From NCBI GenBank assembly GCA_020852965.1, contig JADYZV010000031.1:19223-83222 (forward strand): 64,000 nucleotides of DNA. Reading direction: 5' to 3'. Source of the stretch: Pirellulaceae bacterium (GTDB lineage: Bacteria > Planctomycetota > Planctomycetia > Pirellulales > Pirellulaceae). Below the pieces are notes generated by a model, which saw only the letters and a program-made list of their open reading frames with translations, was not told the origin of the DNA and ran no database searches. A program made the position numbers and the translations under genes. This document shows, one piece after another, positions 60,008 to 64,000 of the stretch (positions are counted from its first letter, which is position 1; each line of letters starts with the position of its first letter).

Positions 60008-60624
60008 ATGGCTCGACCCAACCGTAGTGAAGTCTTTTCACCCGACGAATCCTGCATGGTGCATGTCATCAGCCGCGTCGTCCGGCGTTGCTTTCTACTA
60101 GGAGACGATCCGCTGACGGGCAAGAACTACGACCATCGGAAGGAGTGGATCGAAATACTGCTCCAGCACCAAGCAAAAGACTTCGGTATCGATCTACTCT
60201 GCTTCAGCTTGATGTCGTCCCATTTCCACTTGGTCCTCAAGTCGCAACCAGAAATTGTTGGAACGTGGACCAGTCGCGAAGTCGCTCGACGCTGGCTGAA
60301 ACGCTCGAAGAAAGCGACTACACTTCCGCCCAGCGGCGAATCGAGTCGCTGCAATCGCCCGACAAACATTCCGATTGTTTCTTAGCACCGATAACCATTG
60401 ACGAGCTGCGTGATGAGCTCGGTGCGCGTCCCAGTTCCAGCGGCTATCGTTGTAGCGACAATGGCTTTCTGAACATGTCGAGCGAAGACTACTTGGCGTT
60501 GCTCGACTGGACCGCTCCTCACCCTGCCACTCGACTCGCCCGAGACATACCCTCCAACAATGCACTATGTCCCCGTTCTTCTCTATGTCCCCGTTCTTCT
60601 CCCCGTTCTTCTCCTTCAGCTTAA
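60008..60624 (+). pseudogene. REP-associated tyrosine transposase (Y1_Tnp) with internal deletion
   Basis: The frame from ATG 60008 begins MARPNRSEVFSPDESCMVHV and has ISRVVRRCFLLGDD, LLCFSLMSSHFHLVLKSQPE and WTSREVARRW, the N-terminal half of planctomycetal Y1-type transposases with the HxH metal site (SHFHLVL). At about 60295 the sequence jumps directly to LAETLEESDYTSAQRRIESL in another frame, continuing with FLNMSSEDYLALLDWTAPHP to 60624. In intact members about 90 residues, including the nucleophile Tyr region, lie between these two parts. The deletion causes a frameshift, so the gene is dead. Its 3' end is made of repeated CTATGTCCCCGTTCTT units and overlaps the end of arsG. Confidence 0.75.
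60565..60612. repeat. CTATGTCCCCGTTCTT direct repeats
   Basis: Two complete CTATGTCCCCGTTCTTCT units and a third CCCCGTTCTTCT. GGGGACA (on the minus strand) is the word shared with the repeats on the left side of the transposase relic. Confidence 0.8.
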
Positions 60625-61302
60625 GTAAATCTGTTGGACAGTGATGTAGATACCGACTGCCAAAATGCTGCCACCCGTGATGCGGCGCAGCCAAGCTTCT
60701 GCACTGGTGACTCGATTAAAGAAGATGGAAAACGATTGCTTGCCAAAGACGAGCAAGATTGCAAAGACCAAGACGGGCACTCCCGTACCAATGCCGTAGA
60801 GCGCGGGGAGGAACAGGCTCGAATCGTTCTTCACCGCCAACGGTATCAGGCTTCCGAAGAAGAGCGCTGCGGATACGGGGCAAAAGCTGAGGGCAAACAA
60901 CAGCCCCAGTAGACCGGAGCCGACCAGGCCAAGCTTTTCAAACCTCTGTCGCAGCCACTGGATTCCTTGCCCCGAACTCATCGGCAATTCGATCAGTCCC
61001 AGCAGAATCATGCCGACAACAATCAGTAGCGGCCCAAGGAACAGATTTAAATACTTTTGTAGACCAACCGCCACCCCCGGAGCTGATAGCAGACTGGCGA
61101 CGATCAACGCCCCAAGTACGCTGTAAGCCAGCACGCGTCCGAGCGTGTAGAGCAAGCTGGATGCAATGGTCTTCCACGACTGCCCCAAACTGCGACTGAC
61201 GTACGATATGGCAGCGATGTTAGTCGCCAGCGGGCATGGGCTGATCGATGTGAGTATGCCCAACCAAAATGCCGAACCTGCTGCTATCCAATAGCCACTC
61301 AT
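60616..61302 (-). CDS. arsG: ArsG-family aromatic arsenical efflux permease (DsbD/CcdA-like)
   Basis: From ATG 61302 the protein has 228 residues and about six membrane helices. Two motif pairs mark it as CcdA/DsbD-like: FWLGILTSISPCPLATNIAA (about 12-31) and LLFALSFCPVSAALFFGSLI (about 131-150), each with Cys-Pro. ArsG-type permeases export trivalent aromatic arsenicals after reduction by the adjacent gene products. It is the last gene of a minus-strand arsenic operon and begins 16 bp after the ArsF-like gene. The open frame before 61302 overlaps the preceding gene and is not used. Confidence 0.85.
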   Translation of the reverse strand: MSGYWIAAGSAFWLGILTSISPCPLATNIAAISYVSRSLGQSWKTIASSLLYTLGRVLAYSVLGALIVASLLSAPGVAVGLQKYLNLFLGPLLIVVGMILLGLIELPMSSGQGIQWLRQRFEKLGLVGSGLLGLLFALSFCPVSAALFFGSLIPLAVKNDSSLFLPALYGIGTGVPVLVFAILLVFGKQSFSIFFNRVTSAEAWLRRITGGSILAVGIYITVQQIYLS

Positions 61303-61318
61303 GGCTGATGATCTCCGC

Positions 61319-61810
61319 TTACGATGCTTTGAATTCGGACCAAGCCCGATCGATGAAGGCAGTGAAATCAGCCTGCTCGCTGATGTGGTTCCACACTTCT
61401 TCGAGGTTCTTCCAACGAACGACCTTGCCATCCTGAACTTCAACTAAGACAACGGTCGAGGAATAAACCTTGAACTGATCGACCAGAGATGCGTTGTCAG
61501 AAGCTGTGAAATCTGCAGTCTGCCAAGCGAGTTTGCTAGCTTCGATTTCAGGCGTTAGTGCTTCGTGAGCAAATTTTTCAATCTGGCGACAAGTTGCACA
61601 TCGGTTCGCCGCGTGAAAGTAAACAGCCGAGAACTGTGACTCGGCAAGTTTCGCGTTCAGACCGGCGGGAGTCGCGGTGACGCCTGCGTCGTTGTTAGCA
61701 ACCGTCTGCTGTGCAGAGGATGACTGCGGTCCAATCTTTCGGATTGCAAGCGCCACACTGACGGCTACGAAACCCAAAAGTAGAATGCTAAATATTGTTT
61801 TGGTCTTCAT
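61319..61810 (-). CDS. arsF: ArsF-family nitroreductase-subunit-like thioredoxin-fold protein
   Basis: The 163-residue protein has an N-terminal membrane anchor (IFSILLLGFVAVSVALAI, about 6-23) and a thioredoxin-like domain (about 55-160) with FHAANRCATCRQIEKFAHEA (CATC site) and VVLVEVQDGKVVRWKNLEEV. This matches proteins annotated as the ArsF family, whose members act on nitrophenyl arsenicals together with ArsE and ArsG in Shewanella. Its ATG overlaps the stop of the upstream thioredoxin-like gene (ATGA), so the two are coupled. Confidence 0.83.
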   Translation of the reverse strand: MKTKTIFSILLLGFVAVSVALAIRKIGPQSSSAQQTVANNDAGVTATPAGLNAKLAESQFSAVYFHAANRCATCRQIEKFAHEALTPEIEASKLAWQTADFTASDNASLVDQFKVYSSTVVLVEVQDGKVVRWKNLEEVWNHISEQADFTAFIDRAWSEFKAS

Positions 61811-62067
61811 GATCGACTCTCCGTTTCTTGTGACTGTTCAATAAGTTGTTTGATCTCAGCGGGCGATGGTAGTGTTCCTGCACTAACGAGCTTGCCATTG
61901 ATCGCGATCGCCGGCAGGGCTGACGGATTGAACTCGAGCACCTGCATGATGTCGTCAACCTTCTCGACCGTATCACCCGCTTGCCGCTCGCTAGCGGCCG
62001 CTTGAGCATTCTTGAGTAGGGTTCCGCACTTTGAGCAACCGGTACCGAGCACTTGGACTTTGGCCAT
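61807..62067 (-). CDS. Small thioredoxin-fold protein (candidate ArsE)
   Basis: The 86-residue protein begins MAKVQVLGTGCSKCGTLLKN, with the CSKC redox site, and ends DIMQVLEFNPSALPAIAING KLVSAGTLPS, the cis-Pro region and C-terminal strand typical of Thioredoxin_3/glutaredoxin-like proteins. Its position immediately upstream of arsF and arsG suggests the ArsE partner or an electron donor, but the symbol is not certain. It begins 10 bp after arsA. Confidence 0.85.
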   Translation of the reverse strand: MAKVQVLGTGCSKCGTLLKNAQAAASERQAGDTVEKVDDIMQVLEFNPSALPAIAINGKLVSAGTLPSPAEIKQLIEQSQETESRS

Positions 62068-62077
62068 GATTGACTCC

Positions 62078-63859
62078 CTACGATGGTGATGTTTCCAATT
62101 CGTGATGCGTTAGCTTTCGCAACTCGTTCAGACCGATCGGTGGTTCGATCTGCCAAGGGATGATTGCTACTCGGCTGGCCTGTACCTGCTTAACCTCGCG
62201 CAGGTACTTTTGCTCGTACGATTGACGCAGTTTCATCAGCGGATCGGTGAGCGGCAGTGGGCTAAGCACTTGGTTGATGACCCAGGCGAAGGGCTCGATC
62301 TCGGCACGTCGCAAGTCGCGTTGCAGCGCAGCGGCTTCATGCACTGGAGTCGCTTCGGGCAAGGTGACGATCAATACGCGTGTGAATAGAGGATCGCGCA
62401 AGCGTGGCAGTAAGTTTTCGACCGCTTCCGGCATTTCGCTGGCTTGCCGAGTCACTTCGCGGTGATAGGCCAGAGCGGAATCGAGCAGCAAGACCGTGTG
62501 CCCAGTGGGCGCGGTATCGAGCACTACAAACTGGTTGGTGCCAGCGGCAACCGCATCTGCAAACGCTCTGAAAACGGCGATCTCTTCAGTACATGGAGAC
62601 CGCAGATCCTCTTCTAGCAATGCCTTACCTTGCTGGTCGAGATTCTTGCCAGCTCGCCCTAAGACCTCCGCTGAGTACTTGGCCGTTTCCACTTCCGGAT
62701 CGATGCGACTGACCGACAGGTTCGGCAAACGTTCGTCGTTCAGCGATGCTGCGATATGAGCGGCCGGGTCCGTTGTGGATAGATGCACTTCGTAGCCACG
62801 CTCGGCAATGGCAACTGCGACGGCTGCCGCAACCGTCGTCTTGCCCACGCCACCTTTGCCCATGGCAAGAATAACACCGTGACCAGGGGCAACGAGATCA
62901 TCGATAAGTTCGGAGAGCATCGCTAGACCTTCGACTCGTTCAGCGTCGTCGTGTGGTGAGTTGTCGGCTGAAGCAAATTCCGTCGAACCCAAGCGGCGCA
63001 GTGAGTCGATGCCGAGTACTCCACTGGGGCTCAATGGAACTACGGTTTGCGGAAAGGCTTTCAGTTCTTGTGGCATCGCCTGGAGCGCTTCTGCCCCTCG
63101 CTGCTGAAGTGCAACGGCATAAGGGTCGCTCGTGTCGACAGCTTGGAACACGCCGTTGACCACGAGCTGTTGGTTCAGCACCCCGAGCTCTGCAAGCTCA
63201 CCGCTTGTGCGAGCCGCTTCGCGCAGTGCGCTAGCTTCGGCTCGAGCGACTAAGACGAGCGTCGTTATCGCCGAGTCACTGAGCGCCCGGACCGACTCTT
63301 TGTAAAGCTTTTGTTGGTCCTGCAAACCGGCCAGTGGCCCAAGGCAACTGGTGCCTGTGGTATTCTCCTCCATGAAACCGTCCCAAGCCGATGGCAGTGT
63401 CAACAAGCGGAGCGTGTGACCGGTCGGTGCGGTATCGAAGATAACATGATCGAACTCTGCGGTTGCCGTTGGATCGCCCAGCAATCGCGAGAATTCATCG
63501 AAGGCGGCGATCTCCAATGTGCATGATCCGGAGAATTGCTCCTCCATACTTTTCACAGCAGCCTCAGGTAGCAGGCCACGATAGGGACCAACCATCCGTT
63601 CACGATACTCGGCCGCCGACTTTTCAGGGTCGAGATTCATAGCGAAGAGCTTAGGCACAGCCGGGATTGCCGTTGGATGATTTTCGAGAGCGACGCCCAG
63701 CACTTCATCGAGGTTGGATGCGGGGTCCGTGGAAACCAGCAATACCTTCTTGCCTGCATCGGCCAGTCGCACTGCGGTCGCGCAGGCCACCGACGTTTTT
63801 CCGACGCCACCTTTGCCAGTGAAGAACAGGTTGCGCGTCGGTTGGTTTAAGAATTCCAT
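62078..63859 (-). CDS. arsA: Arsenical pump-driving ATPase ArsA
   Basis: The 593-residue protein is the tandem form with two GET3/ArsA halves. Half 1 has GKGGVGKTSVACAT (about 14-27) and DTAPTGHTLRLLTLPSAWDG. Half 2 has GKGGVGKTTVAAAVAVAI (about 334-351) and DTAPTGHTVLLLDSALAYHR. Other family regions are VSTDPASNLDEVLG and STTDPAAHIAAS. In the classical system it energises an ArsB pump for arsenite, fed by ArsD. No arsB lies in the window; the downstream permease is ArsG-type. It lies 57 bp after arsD. Confidence 0.96.
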   Translation of the reverse strand: MEFLNQPTRNLFFTGKGGVGKTSVACATAVRLADAGKKVLLVSTDPASNLDEVLGVALENHPTAIPAVPKLFAMNLDPEKSAAEYRERMVGPYRGLLPEAAVKSMEEQFSGSCTLEIAAFDEFSRLLGDPTATAEFDHVIFDTAPTGHTLRLLTLPSAWDGFMEENTTGTSCLGPLAGLQDQQKLYKESVRALSDSAITTLVLVARAEASALREAARTSGELAELGVLNQQLVVNGVFQAVDTSDPYAVALQQRGAEALQAMPQELKAFPQTVVPLSPSGVLGIDSLRRLGSTEFASADNSPHDDAERVEGLAMLSELIDDLVAPGHGVILAMGKGGVGKTTVAAAVAVAIAERGYEVHLSTTDPAAHIAASLNDERLPNLSVSRIDPEVETAKYSAEVLGRAGKNLDQQGKALLEEDLRSPCTEEIAVFRAFADAVAAGTNQFVVLDTAPTGHTVLLLDSALAYHREVTRQASEMPEAVENLLPRLRDPLFTRVLIVTLPEATPVHEAAALQRDLRRAEIEPFAWVINQVLSPLPLTDPLMKLRQSYEQKYLREVKQVQASRVAIIPWQIEPPIGLNELRKLTHHELETSPS

Positions 63860-63916
63860 GAATTAAGTTCCTTGTAAGAACAACGGCGTGAACGGCGTAT
63901 TGGGCAGCGGACGAGA

Positions 63917-64000
63917 TTAGCAGCATCCACTGGTGCCGCAACAACCGCCGCTTGCCTTTGCAACGGGCAGTTCCTGTTTGGCCGGTGATCCATTGACCCA
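63917..64000 (-). CDS. arsD: ArsD arsenical metallochaperone, C-terminal end (cut by window edge)
   Basis: The minus strand from 64000 encodes 27 residues to TAA 63917-63919: WVNGSPAKQELPVAKASGGC CGTSGCC. The CC-x3-CC tail is the C-terminal vicinal Cys pair region of ArsD. ArsD passes As(III) to ArsA and also represses the operon. The remaining gene, and probably arsR, lies to the right of the window. Confidence 0.85.
   Translation of the reverse strand, partial: WVNGSPAKQELPVAKASGGCCGTSGCC

Noticed and set aside
60088..60624. A separate 178-residue gene after the transposase
   Set aside because: From about 60295 it is the C-terminal part of the same transposase, displaced by an internal deletion; its beginning is an out-of-frame shadow.

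Overview
The window looks like chromosomal DNA of a planctomycete, most likely a Rhodopirellula/Pirellulaceae-type bacterium. This rests on the gene set: a bacterial tetrahydromethanopterin-pathway formyltransferase, zinc-ribbon/GYF and FHA proteins, a redoxin-cytochrome c-copper monooxygenase-like fusion, LolA-like and other Planctomycetes-style secreted proteins, very large AsmA-like proteins and many small intergenic palindromic repeats. Genes are mostly in short operons separated by 100-400 bp. No rRNA and no CRISPR array were seen. The only RNA gene found is tRNA-Pro(GGG).

Layout. 1-772: the 3' end of a large serine recombinase runs into the 3' end of tRNA-Pro, probably the edge of an integrated element lying to the left. 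0.9-4.2 kb: minus-strand genes for endonuclease IV, a zinc-ribbon/GYF membrane protein, formylmethanofuran:H4MPT formyltransferase and 5-formyl-THF cyclo-ligase. 4.4-7.6 kb: an RRM protein, a cold-shock protein, small unknown proteins and apt. 7.7-14.2 kb (plus strand): an ECF-like sigma factor with a good promoter, a double-FHA protein, the redoxin/cytochrome/copper fusion and an MMPL exporter. 14.2-17.6 kb: a UbiB relic, pcm, a universal stress protein with a 36-residue membrane partner, and a PAC2 fragment. 17.7-27.8 kb: two giant AsmA-like proteins flanking a polysaccharide export lipoprotein and a YihY/BrkB membrane protein. 28-31 kb: a LolA-like pair and a FadL-type porin.

31.2-38.9 kb is the most unusual locus: a 2127-residue synthase read as hotdog thioesterase, AT, KS, a KS-like domain with the active Cys replaced, KR and DH, with no internal ACP. 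Upstream is a 407-residue ACP-SDR fusion whose SDR half resembles FabL-type enoyl reductases but lacks the usual Tyr. Together they look like an iterative lipid or polyketide synthase with its carrier protein in trans.

39-56 kb: GGDEF-EAL protein, OmpA lipoprotein, a 61-residue basic protein that seems to start at AUC, RhlE-like helicase, type II secretion/type IV pilus ATPase and platform protein, an atypical response regulator, WecG-type glycosyltransferase, a degenerate sulfatase-fold protein, secreted and HEAT-like unknowns, a small zinc ribbon and rlmN. 56-60.6 kb is an eroded accessory stretch: a DUF4058 fragment, an unknown secreted protein, an HNH endonuclease pair and a REP-associated transposase with an internal deletion. 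60.6-64 kb: an arsenic operon, arsD-arsA-thioredoxin-arsF-arsG, cut by the right edge.

A family of about 130-160 bp elements with CTAG-ended inverted termini and a GTAGTGGACGAGG...CCTCGTCCACTAC core recurs at 17.6, 23.9, 39.2 and 56.1 kb, with partial copies at 52.9 and 54.5 kb. Twice its terminal CTAG supplies the TAG stop of the neighbouring gene.
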